Source of the DNA: CF-118 sp035689345 | GTDB lineage: Bacteria; Chloroflexota; Dormibacteria; Dormibacterales; Dormibacteraceae | DNA: 64,000 nucleotides | Reading direction: 5' to 3' | NCBI GenBank assembly: GCA_035689345.1 | Contig: DASSLR010000036.1 | Coordinates: 28,051 to 92,050, forward strand | Shown here: piece by piece, positions 41,744 through 50,800 of the stretch | How positions within the stretch are numbered: position 1 is the first letter of the stretch | How the letters are laid out: each line of letters starts with the position of its first letter | Made by a program: the position numbers and the translations under genes | The notes under the pieces: model-generated | The model's input: the letters and a program-made list of their open reading frames with translations, nothing else | The model's database searches: none | What the model was told of the DNA's origin: nothing

Positions 41744-44020
41744 TCAGACCTCGGCTTTCTTCACGCCTTTTGGCCCCGGGCAGTTCGGGTAGTCGGAGCA
41801 CGACTTGAACAATCCGTAGCGGCCACGCCGCTCGACCAGCGGCTTGCCGCAGATCGGGCACGGCTCGTCCAGCACCTTCGGGCCCGCCGTCGCTTTGCCG
41901 TCCTTGCCCACGTTGGCGCGGTACTTGCAGTCCGGATAGCGGTTGCACGCGACAAACGGTCCGTACCTGCCTGTGCGCTCGACCAGCTCACCTTCTCCGC
42001 ACTGTGGGCACTTCTGGCCCGTCGGCTTCGCCGCCGCCTGGGACGCATCCTTCTTGATGTATTTGCACTCGGGGTAGCCCGAGCAACCTACGAACTCGCC
42101 GTAGCGCCCGGTGCGCAGCTGCAACGGGCGGCCGCACAGAGGACACGGCTCCTCCAGCAGCTTGGGCTGCGCAGCCTCGCCGTTGACGGTCAGCGCGCGG
42201 CGGAACTTGCACTTCGGATAGCGCGAGCAGCCCATGAACGGACCGAAGCGGCTGGCCTTGCGCACCAGGTGGCCCTCGTGACACTCCGGGCACACCTCAT
42301 CGGTGTCCGCGGGCATCGCCTCCTGGGCCGCGGTCAGCATCTTCTGCAGGGGCCCGTAGAAGCCGCTCACCACCGGCACCCATTCCTCGCGCCCGCTCTC
42401 GACCTGGTCGAGTCTCTTCTCGAGGGTCGCCGTGTACTCGTCGTCGCTGATGACCTTGAAGCGGTCGACCATGATCCCGTTGACGGCCTCGCCGATCGGC
42501 GTCGGGTGCAGGCGCCGCTCCTTGATCTCCACGTAACCGTGGTCCTTGGTGATGGTCTCGACGATCGGCGCGTACGTCGACGGGCGGCCGATGCCCCGCT
42601 GCTCCAGCTCCTTGATCAGCGTCGCCTCGGTGTAGCGCGGCGGCGGCTGGCTGAAGTGCTGCTCGGGCTTGAGGCCGTGGAAGTCCAGCGCTTCGCCGTC
42701 GGCCAGCGCGGGCAGCTCCTGCGCTCCGTTGTCCTCGTCTCGCGGCCACACCGCGTAGAACCCGTCGAACGCGAGCACGGAGCCCGTGGCTCTGAAGACG
42801 TACTCGCCACCCTCGATCTCGACCTGCGTCTGGTCGTAGACCGCCGGCGCCATGCGGCTCGCGACGAAACGCCGCCAGATGAGGTCATAGAGCTTGTACT
42901 GCTCGGGCGTCAGATGCTCCCGGATCGAATCGGGAGTGCGATTGACGTCGGTCGGCCGGATGGCTTCGTGCGCGTCCTGCGCGCCGGGAGCGGACTTCGC
43001 CGCGCGCGGGCCACCCACGTACTTCGGGCCATGCTTGCCGGCGATGTAGCCCTTGACGCGTCGCTCGGCTTCATCCGAGATGCGCGTCGAGTCGGTGCGC
43101 ATATACGTGATGAGGCCGGTCGCTCCTTCGGCGCCGAGCTCGATGCCTTCGTACAGCTGCTGGGCGACGCGCATGGTGTTGCGGGGCCTGAAGCGCAGGC
43201 GGCTCGACGCGTCCTGCTGCATGGTCGAGGTGATGTACGGCAGGTATGAGCTCTTCGTTCGGCGCTTCTTCTCGACGCCGAGGACCCTGTAGCTCGCGCC
43301 CTCCAGCTTGCGCACGAGCTCGTCCGCCTCGGCCTGCGTCTTGACCTCGAGCTTGGCGTCCTCCGCGCCCGCCGGCGTCCCGCCGACACGGTTCAACCTG
43401 GCCAGGAAATGCTCGGGCGCGCCCTGCTTCGAGAGCTCGGCGTCGATCGTCCAGGACTCGACCGGTACGAACTTCCGGATCTCCTCCTCCCTGTCCACGA
43501 CCAGGCGCAGCGCCACCGAAGAAACCCGGCCGGCGCCGATGCCCTTCTGGACCTTGCTCCACAGGAACGGGCTGAGCCCGAAGCCGACGAGCCTGTCGAC
43601 CACGCGCCGCGCCTGCTGGGCGTTGACGAGGCGCATGTCGATCTCCCGCGGCGCCTCCAGGGCCCGCCGCACGGCGTCCGAGGTGATCTCGTGGAACTCG
43701 ATCCGCTTGGGTGAGCGCAGGTGCAGCACCTCGGCGAGGTGCCAGGCGATCGCCTCACCTTCGCGATCGGGGTCGGAGGCCAGGATCACGTCTCCGGGGT
43801 CCTTCTTCACCGCGGCGCGCAGGTCCGTGATGGTCTTCTGGCGGTCGTCGACGACCTGGTAATGCGGCTGGAAGCCCTTGTCCACGTCCACGCCCAGCTC
43901 CTTTTCGGGCAGGTCGCGGACGTGCCCCATGGACGCCAGGACGTCGAAACGGTCACCCAGGAACCGCTTTAAAGTCCGCGCCTTGGCGGGGCTCTCGACG
44001 ATGATCAGACCTTCCGGCAC
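41744..44020 (-). CDS. topA: DNA topoisomerase I
   Basis: 758 residues. Toprim domain with LIIVESPAKARTLKRFLG and ASDPDREGEAIAWH, the catalytic Tyr in GLITYMRTDSTRIS near 307, and four C-terminal zinc-ribbon modules from about residue 577 (CPECHEGHL, CPLCGRPLQ, CPQCGEGEL, CPICGKPLV, each followed by a GCSRYPKC-type pair). Relaxes negative supercoils. Follows dprA in the comM-dprA-topA order common in Gram-positives. The final module ends in a short basic tail. Confidence 0.97.
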   Translation of the reverse strand: MPEGLIIVESPAKARTLKRFLGDRFDVLASMGHVRDLPEKELGVDVDKGFQPHYQVVDDRQKTITDLRAAVKKDPGDVILASDPDREGEAIAWHLAEVLHLRSPKRIEFHEITSDAVRRALEAPREIDMRLVNAQQARRVVDRLVGFGLSPFLWSKVQKGIGAGRVSSVALRLVVDREEEIRKFVPVESWTIDAELSKQGAPEHFLARLNRVGGTPAGAEDAKLEVKTQAEADELVRKLEGASYRVLGVEKKRRTKSSYLPYITSTMQQDASSRLRFRPRNTMRVAQQLYEGIELGAEGATGLITYMRTDSTRISDEAERRVKGYIAGKHGPKYVGGPRAAKSAPGAQDAHEAIRPTDVNRTPDSIREHLTPEQYKLYDLIWRRFVASRMAPAVYDQTQVEIEGGEYVFRATGSVLAFDGFYAVWPRDEDNGAQELPALADGEALDFHGLKPEQHFSQPPPRYTEATLIKELEQRGIGRPSTYAPIVETITKDHGYVEIKERRLHPTPIGEAVNGIMVDRFKVISDDEYTATLEKRLDQVESGREEWVPVVSGFYGPLQKMLTAAQEAMPADTDEVCPECHEGHLVRKASRFGPFMGCSRYPKCKFRRALTVNGEAAQPKLLEEPCPLCGRPLQLRTGRYGEFVGCSGYPECKYIKKDASQAAAKPTGQKCPQCGEGELVERTGRYGPFVACNRYPDCKYRANVGKDGKATAGPKVLDEPCPICGKPLVERRGRYGLFKSCSDYPNCPGPKGVKKAEV

Positions 44021-44083
44021 AGCTCTTCCTTTATTCCCATTCCGGCTGTTGAATTCCCCCAGCCGGGTTCTGGGCGGGCAATC

Positions 44084-44929
44084 CTACGCCCGTCCTCCAC
44101 CCCGGCGCAATGCCTTGACGTATCCGCCGGCGTGCCGGCGGACGGCCCCCTCCAGTTCCAACGATGTCAGGCGGCCGACCACTTCGGCCACCGGCAACTC
44201 CACCTTGCGGGCGAGCTCGGCGGCGTTCACGGCCATCGTTTCCGAGAGGTGGACCAGGAGCCCGTCGCCCGCCCTGGCGGGCTCGAAACCGAGGCCCCGT
44301 GGAGGCCGCAGAGGGTCGTCCAGCACCTCCAGCGAACGGCCGAGGACCGTGAGCACGTCGCGGGCGTTCTGGACCAGCCCGGCGCCGTCCCGGATGAGGG
44401 CGTGGGCGCCCACCGAGAGCGGCGAGAAGATGCTGCCGGGCACGGCCATCACCTCGCGGTCGAGGTCCAGGGCCGCTTCGGCCGTGATCAGCGCGCCGGA
44501 GCCCTCCGCCGCCTCCACCACGACGACCGCGTCCGAGAGCGCGGCCATCGTCCAGTTCCGAGCCGGGAAATTGCCGCGGCGTGGCTGGGTGCCGTCGGGG
44601 AACTGGCTCACGAGCGCTCCGCCCGACGCGACGATGTCCTGGGCAAGGTGGGCGTGGGCGGCCGGGTACACGATGTCGACGCCTGTGCCCATGACGGCGA
44701 CGGTCGAGCCGCCTGCGGCCAGCGCACCGCGATGGGCGGCGGCGTCGATGCCCAGGGCCAGGCCGCTGATCACCACCACGCCCGCGGCGGCGAGCTCGGC
44801 CGCCAGCTGCTCGGCCACCGCTTCGCCATAGGGCGACGGCCGGCGCGAGCCGACCAGCGCCACGCGCGGCCCCGGCGGCGGCGGCCATTGCCCACGCGAG
44901 CGCAGCCCGAAGTCCTCAGGCCGCGGCAT
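44084..44929 (-). CDS. dprA: DNA processing protein DprA
   Basis: 281 residues from ATG 44929; the longer frame is inside comM. Rossmann-like core with RVALVGSRRPSPYGEAVAEQLA, VVVISGLALGIDAAAHRGAL, and NFPARNWTMAALSDAVVVVEA near 120-145. A C-terminal winged-helix domain (LLVHLSETMAVNAAELARKVELPVAEVVGRL) is present, while the N-terminal SAM domain of some DprA proteins is missing. Loads RecA on incoming single-stranded DNA in transformation. Overlaps comM by 14 bp, so the two are coupled. Confidence 0.93.
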   Translation of the reverse strand: MPRPEDFGLRSRGQWPPPPGPRVALVGSRRPSPYGEAVAEQLAAELAAAGVVVISGLALGIDAAAHRGALAAGGSTVAVMGTGVDIVYPAAHAHLAQDIVASGGALVSQFPDGTQPRRGNFPARNWTMAALSDAVVVVEAAEGSGALITAEAALDLDREVMAVPGSIFSPLSVGAHALIRDGAGLVQNARDVLTVLGRSLEVLDDPLRPPRGLGFEPARAGDGLLVHLSETMAVNAAELARKVELPVAEVVGRLTSLELEGAVRRHAGGYVKALRRGGGRA

Positions 44930-46424
44930 CGTGCAGCCTGTAGCCAAGGGCCTCGAGCACGTGACGGTCGTCGATCCGGTCGACACCGTCAAGGTCGGCC
45001 GCCGTCCGCGCCACTCGCCAGGCCCGGTGGAAGCCTCGCGCCGAGAGGCCCTGCTGCTCCGCCCAACGCTCGAGCGTGCGCCGCGGTCCGGGCTCGAGCG
45101 ATGCCTGGGCTCGCAGCCGCGCCGGCCTGAGCATCCCGTTGAGACAGCCCTGGCGTTCCAGCTGCCGGCGCCTGGCCGTGACCACGCGCGCGCGCACGGG
45201 TTCCGACGCCTCGCCGGCGGGTTCGCCGGACAGCAGGGCCGGCGGCACGCGACGCACGTCCACCTTCAAATCGATGCGATCGAGCAGCGGACCCGAAAGC
45301 TTGCGCCGGTAGGCATCGACGACCGCCGGGGTGCAACGGCAAGCCCTGCGCGCATCGCCCGACCAACCGCACGGGCACGGGTTGGTGGCGGCCACCAGCG
45401 TGAACCGCGCGGGGTACGCGACCGCACCGCCGGACCTCGTGATCGTGACACGGCCTGACTCCAGGGGCTGACGGAGCGCCTGCAGGACGGTCGACTGAAA
45501 TTCGGCGAGCTCGTCGAGAAACAGCACACCCTGATGCGCGCGAGAAATCTCTCCGGGCATCGCCAGCCCGGAGCCCCCGCCGATGAGCCCCGCCATGGAG
45601 ATGCCGTGGTGCGGCGCGCGGAACGGACGCACCCAGTCCACCGGTTTTCCCGGCGGCAGCTCGCCCAGCAGGCTGCGCACCTGCGCCACCTCCAGCGCTT
45701 CCCCCAGCTCGAGCGGCGGGAGGATCCCGGGGAGGCAGCGCGCCAGCATCGTCTTGCCCGCGCCCGGAGGTCCGGACATGAGCACGTGGTGCCCTCCGGC
45801 CGCCGCGATCTCCAGCGCCCGCCGAGCCTCTTCCTGGCCGTGAACGTCGATCAGGTCGTACTCCGGTGGCCGCGCGGCTTCGCCGGCGTCGGCCCGCCTC
45901 GCGTGCATCGCGATGGGAGGGCCGCCGGTCACGTGCCTCAAGACGCTTGCGAGGTCGACGCAAGGAATGACCTGCAGCCCGTCCACGAGCCCGGCCTCCG
46001 CGGCGTCGGCCTCGGGCACGAAGACGCGCTCGTACCCGCGGCGGTGCAGCCACCTGGCCGCGACCAGGACCCCATCGACATGGCGCACAGTGCCGTCGAG
46101 CGCCAATTCGCCGAGGAACGCCGACCGAGGCGGAGGCTTGAGACCCTGGTGCGCGAGCAGGATGGCGACGGCGATCGGCAGGTCGAGACTGCTGCCTTCC
46201 TTTCTCATCTCCGGCGGCGCGAGGTTGACCGTCAGCCGGCGCTGAGGAAACGGCATGCCGCTGTTGCGAATCGCCGAGCGGACGCGGTCGCGCGCTTCCT
46301 TGACCGACGCCGATGCCAGACCGACCAGGCCGAACTTCGGCTCACCGTTGGCGGCGTCCGCCTGCACCTCGACGAGCCTGCCCTCCATGCCGGCGAGCAG
46401 GCACGAGTCCACGGTTGCGAGCAT
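44916..46424 (-). CDS. comM: ComM/YifB-family Mg-chelatase-like AAA ATPase
   Basis: 502 residues. N-terminal Lon-like domain (GLASASVKEARDRVRSAIRNSG), Walker A MSGPPGAGKTMLARCLPGIL near 220, Walker B GVLFLDELAEF, sensor RSGGAVAYPARFTLVAATNPCPCG, and a C-terminal Mg-chelatase domain with the Cys cluster CPCGW ... CRCT. A helicase promoting branch migration in natural transformation in Gram-negatives. Together with dprA it suggests a DNA-uptake/recombination module, although no com pilus gene is in view. Confidence 0.93.
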   Translation of the reverse strand: MLATVDSCLLAGMEGRLVEVQADAANGEPKFGLVGLASASVKEARDRVRSAIRNSGMPFPQRRLTVNLAPPEMRKEGSSLDLPIAVAILLAHQGLKPPPRSAFLGELALDGTVRHVDGVLVAARWLHRRGYERVFVPEADAAEAGLVDGLQVIPCVDLASVLRHVTGGPPIAMHARRADAGEAARPPEYDLIDVHGQEEARRALEIAAAGGHHVLMSGPPGAGKTMLARCLPGILPPLELGEALEVAQVRSLLGELPPGKPVDWVRPFRAPHHGISMAGLIGGGSGLAMPGEISRAHQGVLFLDELAEFQSTVLQALRQPLESGRVTITRSGGAVAYPARFTLVAATNPCPCGWSGDARRACRCTPAVVDAYRRKLSGPLLDRIDLKVDVRRVPPALLSGEPAGEASEPVRARVVTARRRQLERQGCLNGMLRPARLRAQASLEPGPRRTLERWAEQQGLSARGFHRAWRVARTAADLDGVDRIDDRHVLEALGYRLHDAAA

Positions 46425-46482
46425 CGCGCGAGCAAGTTACCGGCGGGCCGCGGGAAAAGCAGCCCTGCCTGTTAAGGCGGCG

Positions 46483-47322
46483 CTAGATCAACCTGGGCTC
46501 GGGACGCCACCTGCCGTCGGATTCGAGGTAGCCGGCCGGCTGGTCGACCTCGTGACTCAGCACCAGAAGCCAGCGATGCTTCTGCGCTTCCTCGAGCAGG
46601 CGAGCCTTCTCCTCCAGCAGGCGCAACGCGTCCAGGTCCGCCGCCATCGTCCAGGGCACCCGAAGGTGCGGGGCCATGCCGACGAGATCGCCTGTCACCA
46701 CGCACGCGAACTCACCGGACTGCAGCAGCACGACCTGGCTGCCCGGCGTGTGGCCGCCGACGTGCCGGACCTCGACACCGGGCAGCACCTCGGCGCTCCC
46801 GTCGAGAAACTCGACCAGGTTGTGGCCGTCCATCAAGGGCGTGAAGTCGTCTGTGATGTAGACGGACCGGCTGCGCACGTCGGGCTGCAGCGCGTAGTCC
46901 CACTCGCTCTTCTGAATGAAGTGCCGCGCCTTGGGGAACGTGAGCTCGAACGTTCCTCCTTCCCCACGCCGCGTCAGCCCGCCGGCGTGGTCCCAGTGCA
47001 GATGCGTGGTCACCACGGCGTCGACCTCGTCGGGCCGGATGCCGAGCCGGTGCAGCGCGTGCAGCAGTCCCTCCGGCTCGCGCAGCGCCACCTGCTGCGC
47101 CCGCTTCTCGCTGATCTTCGTCCCGATACCTGTCTCGCACACGATCACCCGCCCGTTGATGCGCGCGACCAGGCACACGCAGGCGCAGTCGATCATGTTG
47201 TTGGCGTCCGCGGGCTTGTGCCGTTCCCACATGACCTTCGGCACGACGCCGAACATCAGCCCGCCGTCGGCCTTCCAGTGGGAAGCGATCAAAAGGTGCA
47301 GCTCGAGGTCGCCGTGAAACAT
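46483..47322 (-). CDS. Metallo-beta-lactamase-fold hydrolase, AHL-lactonase-like
   Basis: 279 residues. Complete MBL ligand set: VVTTHLHWDHAGGL (HxHxDH, about 103-116), VRHVGGHTPGSQVV, VVTGDLVGM and LVLSHEVDQPAGYL. Closest to the N-acyl homoserine lactonase/quorum-quenching group by the TTHLHWDHAGG form, but substrate cannot be assigned. Divergently transcribed from the ABC ATPase gene over only 21 bp that hold overlapping -10 boxes. Part of the block that interrupts comM-yraN. Confidence 0.82.
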   Translation of the reverse strand: MFHGDLELHLLIASHWKADGGLMFGVVPKVMWERHKPADANNMIDCACVCLVARINGRVIVCETGIGTKISEKRAQQVALREPEGLLHALHRLGIRPDEVDAVVTTHLHWDHAGGLTRRGEGGTFELTFPKARHFIQKSEWDYALQPDVRSRSVYITDDFTPLMDGHNLVEFLDGSAEVLPGVEVRHVGGHTPGSQVVLLQSGEFACVVTGDLVGMAPHLRVPWTMAADLDALRLLEEKARLLEEAQKHRWLLVLSHEVDQPAGYLESDGRWRPEPRLI

Positions 47323-47343
47323 GCCGGCTTATATGCTGCGCCC
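47323..47343. promoter_or_regulatory. Minimal divergent promoter with shared -10 core
   Basis: The 21-bp gap holds CTTATATG. On the plus strand TATATG (47330-47335) ends eight bases before the ABC ATPase ATG; on the minus strand CATATA or TATAAG (47335-47328) ends five to seven bases before the hydrolase ATG. No Shine-Dalgarno on either side. Confidence 0.5.
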
Positions 47344-48261
47344 ATGACGGTCGCGGCGCTCAGCACCTCACGGTTGACGAAGGATTACGGCGCCGGCCGC
47401 GGCCTGTTCGACCTCGACCTCGTCATTCACCCGCAGCAGGTGTTCGGCTATCTCGGTCCGAACGGCGCGGGCAAGACGACGACGATCCGCTGCGTCATGG
47501 GCATGATCCGGCCCACCTCCGGTGGAGCGTTCGTCTTCGGCATCGACTGCTTGCGCGACGCGGTCGAGGTGAAGAAGCGCGTCGGCTACCTGCCTGGCGA
47601 CATCCCTCAATTCGGCGGTCTTCGCGGCAAGGAGGTGGTCGCGTACTTCGGCGGCATGCGCGGCGGCGTCGACGCCCGCCGCGTGACAAATCTTTGCGAC
47701 CGTTTCGACCTCGACCTCGGCCGCAGGTTTCGCGAATACTCGAGCGGCAACAAGCAGAAGCTCGGCATCGTCCTCGCCTTCATGCATGCGCCGGACCTCC
47801 TCATCCTCGATGAGCCCACGAGCGGGCTCGATCCTCTCAACCAGCAGGAGTTCTATCGCCTGCTGCACGAGGAGCGCGAGCGGGGCGTCACGGTCTTCCT
47901 TTCCTCACACGTGCTTTCAGAGGTCGAGCGCGTGTGCGACCAGGTGGGCATCATTCGCGCCGGCCGCCTCGTCAAGGTGGCGGATCTCGCGGAGCTGCAC
48001 CGCATCCGCTTTCATCACGTCGAGCTCGAGTTCGCCGAGGCAAGCGAGATCCCGGAGCGAAAGATCCGCAGCGCCGAAGGTGTCGCCGAGGTGCGGGTCG
48101 AGGACCGCATCGTCACCTGTACGGTGCATGGGAGCTTCGCGCCGCTGCTCGCGGCGCTGCACGGCGCCGAGGTCACGAACCTCGTGAGCCGCGAGCCGAG
48201 CCTGGAAGAGATGTTCCTCGAGTACTACCAGGAGCGCAGTGGGCTTCCTCTACTCCCTTAG
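47344..48261 (+). CDS. ABC transporter ATP-binding protein
   Basis: 305 residues from ATG 47344. Walker A GYLGPNGAGKTTTIRC near 40, signature YSSGNKQKLGIVLAF, Walker B LLILDEPTSGLDPLNQQEF, and the switch His in FLSSHVLSEVER. The C-terminal 80 residues form the extra domain of ABC-2 drug or polyketide exporters, ending LEEMFLEYYQ. Partner is the permease that overlaps it by 23 bp. Substrate unknown. Possibly leaderless (see the divergent promoter). Confidence 0.92.
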   Translation: MTVAALSTSRLTKDYGAGRGLFDLDLVIHPQQVFGYLGPNGAGKTTTIRCVMGMIRPTSGGAFVFGIDCLRDAVEVKKRVGYLPGDIPQFGGLRGKEVVAYFGGMRGGVDARRVTNLCDRFDLDLGRRFREYSSGNKQKLGIVLAFMHAPDLLILDEPTSGLDPLNQQEFYRLLHEERERGVTVFLSSHVLSEVERVCDQVGIIRAGRLVKVADLAELHRIRFHHVELEFAEASEIPERKIRSAEGVAEVRVEDRIVTCTVHGSFAPLLAALHGAEVTNLVSREPSLEEMFLEYYQERSGLPLLP

Positions 48262-49858
48262 GCTCACGCGCTGGGGCATCGCGGGTTTCTCAGCGTTTGG
48301 ATTCGTCGCGACCATCTTTCAGGCGCTCGGTTTCTACTCAATCGCGGGGCACACGGCCGCCGAGCGCGCGACCTTCGGCCGCTCCATGCAGGCGCTGGCG
48401 GGCCAGTTCACCGTGCTCATCGCGGCGCCGACCCGCCCGGACACCGCCGGGGGATACGTGCAGTGGCGCGCGTACGGCCTGCTGGCGATCGTGTTCGGAA
48501 TCTGGGCCCTGGTCTCCGCCTACGGAGCAGCACGCGGCGATGAAGAGCGCGGCCTGGTGGAGGAAGTCCTGGCCACCGGCACCCCTCGCGCGGACGCGAT
48601 GATCACACGCTTCCTCGCGTTCGCCGCCGGCGCGATAGTGGGCGTGAGCGCAGCGGCCCTCGGCGTGATCGCAGGTGTGTACCTCGGTCACGAGACTATC
48701 GGTGGGTCCGACCTGGCCGGCGCGTCCGTCAACCTGCTCGGGCTCGCGCTATTCAGCTACGCGATCGCGATGCTGGTCTGTCAGTTCGCTGGGAGCCGGT
48801 ACTCGCTTGCCGCCTCCGCGGTGGTGCTGCTGTCGCTGTTCCTGCTGAACAGCCTCAGCCGTCAGCTCGACGTGCTCGCCGCCTGGCGGTGGCTCTCGCC
48901 CTTCAGGTATTACGACCTCAGCCAGCCGCTTGCGCCGGGCGGCGCGTTCGACGTGCGCGGCGTGGAGATCTTGTTCGGCGGAGCCGTGGTCTCGATGGTC
49001 GTGGCCACGGCGGCGTTTGCCTTCCGCGACCTTGGCTCGCCGCTGGTGCGATTGCCGGCGGCGACGCATCCAGCGGTCCGTCAGCCCGACGCCAACCCGC
49101 TGTGGCGCGTGCCCATCGTGCGCGGCGTCTTCGACCGCCGCGTGGGTTTGCTGGCCTGGACGCTGGGCGTGGCATTCCTCGGTGCGCTCTTCGTCATCGT
49201 CACGAAGTCGGTGGTGCAGCCGCTGCTCGGCCTGGTCCAGCTGCGGCCCTACCTCGACGCCATCCTCGGCGGAGCCATCTACCAATCCTTCCTCGGGTTC
49301 ATCTGGTTCGGCTTCGCCCAGCTTCTGTTCGCGGGGTTCGCGATCGCGCACGTCGCGCGCTGGTCCAGCGAGGACACAGACGGACGGCTCGAGGCTTTGC
49401 TCAGCGGGCCGACCTCGCGCCGGATGGTCGTCGTCGAGCGCGCCGCCGTGCTGCTGGCCGGCGCCCTGTTGGTGGCGGCGGTGAGCGGCGTCGCGGTCGG
49501 CGTCGAAGCGCATGCGCAGTCGATGGACCTCGACCGGAGCCGCCTGGTCGCAGCCTCGCTGCTGCTCGTCCCCATCGCCATGTTCTTCGCCGCGGTCGGG
49601 TCGGTGCTCATGACGGTGCTTCCGCGGGCGACGGTCGGCATCCTCGGCGGCTTCGCGTTCGCGAGCTACCTGCTCGATCAGCTGGGTCCCCTTTTTCACT
49701 GGCCGGGCTGGGCCCTGGATCTTTCCGCTTTTCACCTGTACGGTCAGCCGCTGCGGCAGGGCGTCGACGGCACCGGGCTCACCATCGTTCTGCTCGCGGC
49801 CCTGGTGGGATTCGTCGCCGCGGCGTTGATGATGGAGAGGCGCGACATCGGCGCGTAG
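48239..49858 (+). CDS. ABC-2 exporter permease, tandem membrane domains
   Basis: 539 residues from GTG 48239. About twelve hydrophobic segments in two halves (first about 15-270, second about 300-535), each resembling an ABC-2 permease, with EERGLVEEVLATGTPRADAM as an amphipathic coupling helix in the first half and DTDGRLEALLSGPTSRRMVVVERA in the second. This fits the TetAB/PolyA-type single-chain exporters. Works with the upstream ATPase. Upstream of ku by 59 bp. Confidence 0.88.
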   Translation: MGFLYSLRLTRWGIAGFSAFGFVATIFQALGFYSIAGHTAAERATFGRSMQALAGQFTVLIAAPTRPDTAGGYVQWRAYGLLAIVFGIWALVSAYGAARGDEERGLVEEVLATGTPRADAMITRFLAFAAGAIVGVSAAALGVIAGVYLGHETIGGSDLAGASVNLLGLALFSYAIAMLVCQFAGSRYSLAASAVVLLSLFLLNSLSRQLDVLAAWRWLSPFRYYDLSQPLAPGGAFDVRGVEILFGGAVVSMVVATAAFAFRDLGSPLVRLPAATHPAVRQPDANPLWRVPIVRGVFDRRVGLLAWTLGVAFLGALFVIVTKSVVQPLLGLVQLRPYLDAILGGAIYQSFLGFIWFGFAQLLFAGFAIAHVARWSSEDTDGRLEALLSGPTSRRMVVVERAAVLLAGALLVAAVSGVAVGVEAHAQSMDLDRSRLVAASLLLVPIAMFFAAVGSVLMTVLPRATVGILGGFAFASYLLDQLGPLFHWPGWALDLSAFHLYGQPLRQGVDGTGLTIVLLAALVGFVAAALMMERRDIGA

Positions 49859-49898
49859 CCGTCTCGCGCCTACAAAAAGTAGCCGGGGGCACCGGCCC

Positions 49899-49905
49899 AG
49901 GAGGT
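49899..49905 (+). promoter_or_regulatory. Strong ribosome binding site of ku
   Basis: AGGAGGT twelve bases before the ku ATG at 49918. One of the clearest Shine-Dalgarno sequences in the window; it decides the start, since the frame is open far upstream inside the permease gene. Confidence 0.6.
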
Positions 49906-49917
49906 ACACTCCGCTTC

Positions 49918-50763
49918 ATGCCGCGATCGATGTGGAAAGGCGTCGTCTCTTTCGGAATGGTCTCCATCCCCATCCGTCTCTACAACGCGACCGAGTCGAG
50001 CTCCAAGGTGTCGTTCCGCCAGCTCTGCCCTGACCACAAGTCGCCCATCAGCTACAAGCGCTGGTGCGCCGAGGGCGAGCACGAGGTGGCGTACGGCGAC
50101 ATCCTCAAGGGCTTCGAGGTCGGGCGCGACCGCTACGTCATCCTCGACGACAAGGACCTCGACAACCTTCCACTCGCCACCGCCCACTCGGTCGACATCC
50201 AGGAATTCGTGCCGGCCGAGGACATCGAGCCGGGCCTGTACTTCAACAGCGCTTACTTCGTCGAGCCGGAAGAGCTCGGCAAGAAGCCCTACCACCTGCT
50301 GCGCAAAGCACTCGAAGCCACCGGCCGCATGGCCATCGCCAAGATCGCGCTGCGCGACCGGGAGCACCTCTGCGCCCTGCACCCGAACGGCGAGGGCATC
50401 CTGATGAACACCCTGCACTGGCCCGACGAGATCCGCTCGACCGAAGGGCTGAAAGGCCTCGAGGGTGAGGTCAAGATCAACCCCAAAGAGCTCGAGATGG
50501 CCAAGGCGCTCATCGAAAGCCTGGCCGACAAGTTCGAGCCCGAGCGCTACAAGGACGAGTACCGCGAGGCGGTGATGCGCGTCGTCCAGGCCAAGATCGA
50601 CGGCGAGGTCATCGAGGCCCCGCCCGCGCCGCAGGCCGCCAAGGTCATGGACCTCATGGAGGCGCTGCGCGCTTCGGTCGAGGCCGCCAAGAAGCAGCGC
50701 TCCAGCCGCGGTAAGGAAGCCGCGGCTACAGAGCAGAAGAAGGCGAGGCGCAAGGCGTCCTGA
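49918..50763 (+). CDS. ku: Ku, NHEJ end-binding protein
   Basis: 281 residues. Prokaryotic Ku core with RSMWKGVVSFGMVSIPIRLYNA at the start, VSFRQLCPDHKSPISYKRW, GRDRYVILDDKDLDN and VFVEPEELGKKPYHLLRKAL-type stretches, followed by a minimal C-terminal region and a Lys/Arg-rich tail (about 250-281: KKQRSSRGKEAAATEQKKAR) for DNA binding. Binds DNA ends and recruits the ligase encoded 37 bp downstream. Non-homologous end joining of this kind is typical of bacteria that survive desiccation or long stationary phase. Confidence 0.95.
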   Translation: MPRSMWKGVVSFGMVSIPIRLYNATESSSKVSFRQLCPDHKSPISYKRWCAEGEHEVAYGDILKGFEVGRDRYVILDDKDLDNLPLATAHSVDIQEFVPAEDIEPGLYFNSAYFVEPEELGKKPYHLLRKALEATGRMAIAKIALRDREHLCALHPNGEGILMNTLHWPDEIRSTEGLKGLEGEVKINPKELEMAKALIESLADKFEPERYKDEYREAVMRVVQAKIDGEVIEAPPAPQAAKVMDLMEALRASVEAAKKQRSSRGKEAAATEQKKARRKAS

Positions 50764-50800
50764 TCGCCCGTCCGGAGAGGGCGGTCTAATCTCAAGCGTC

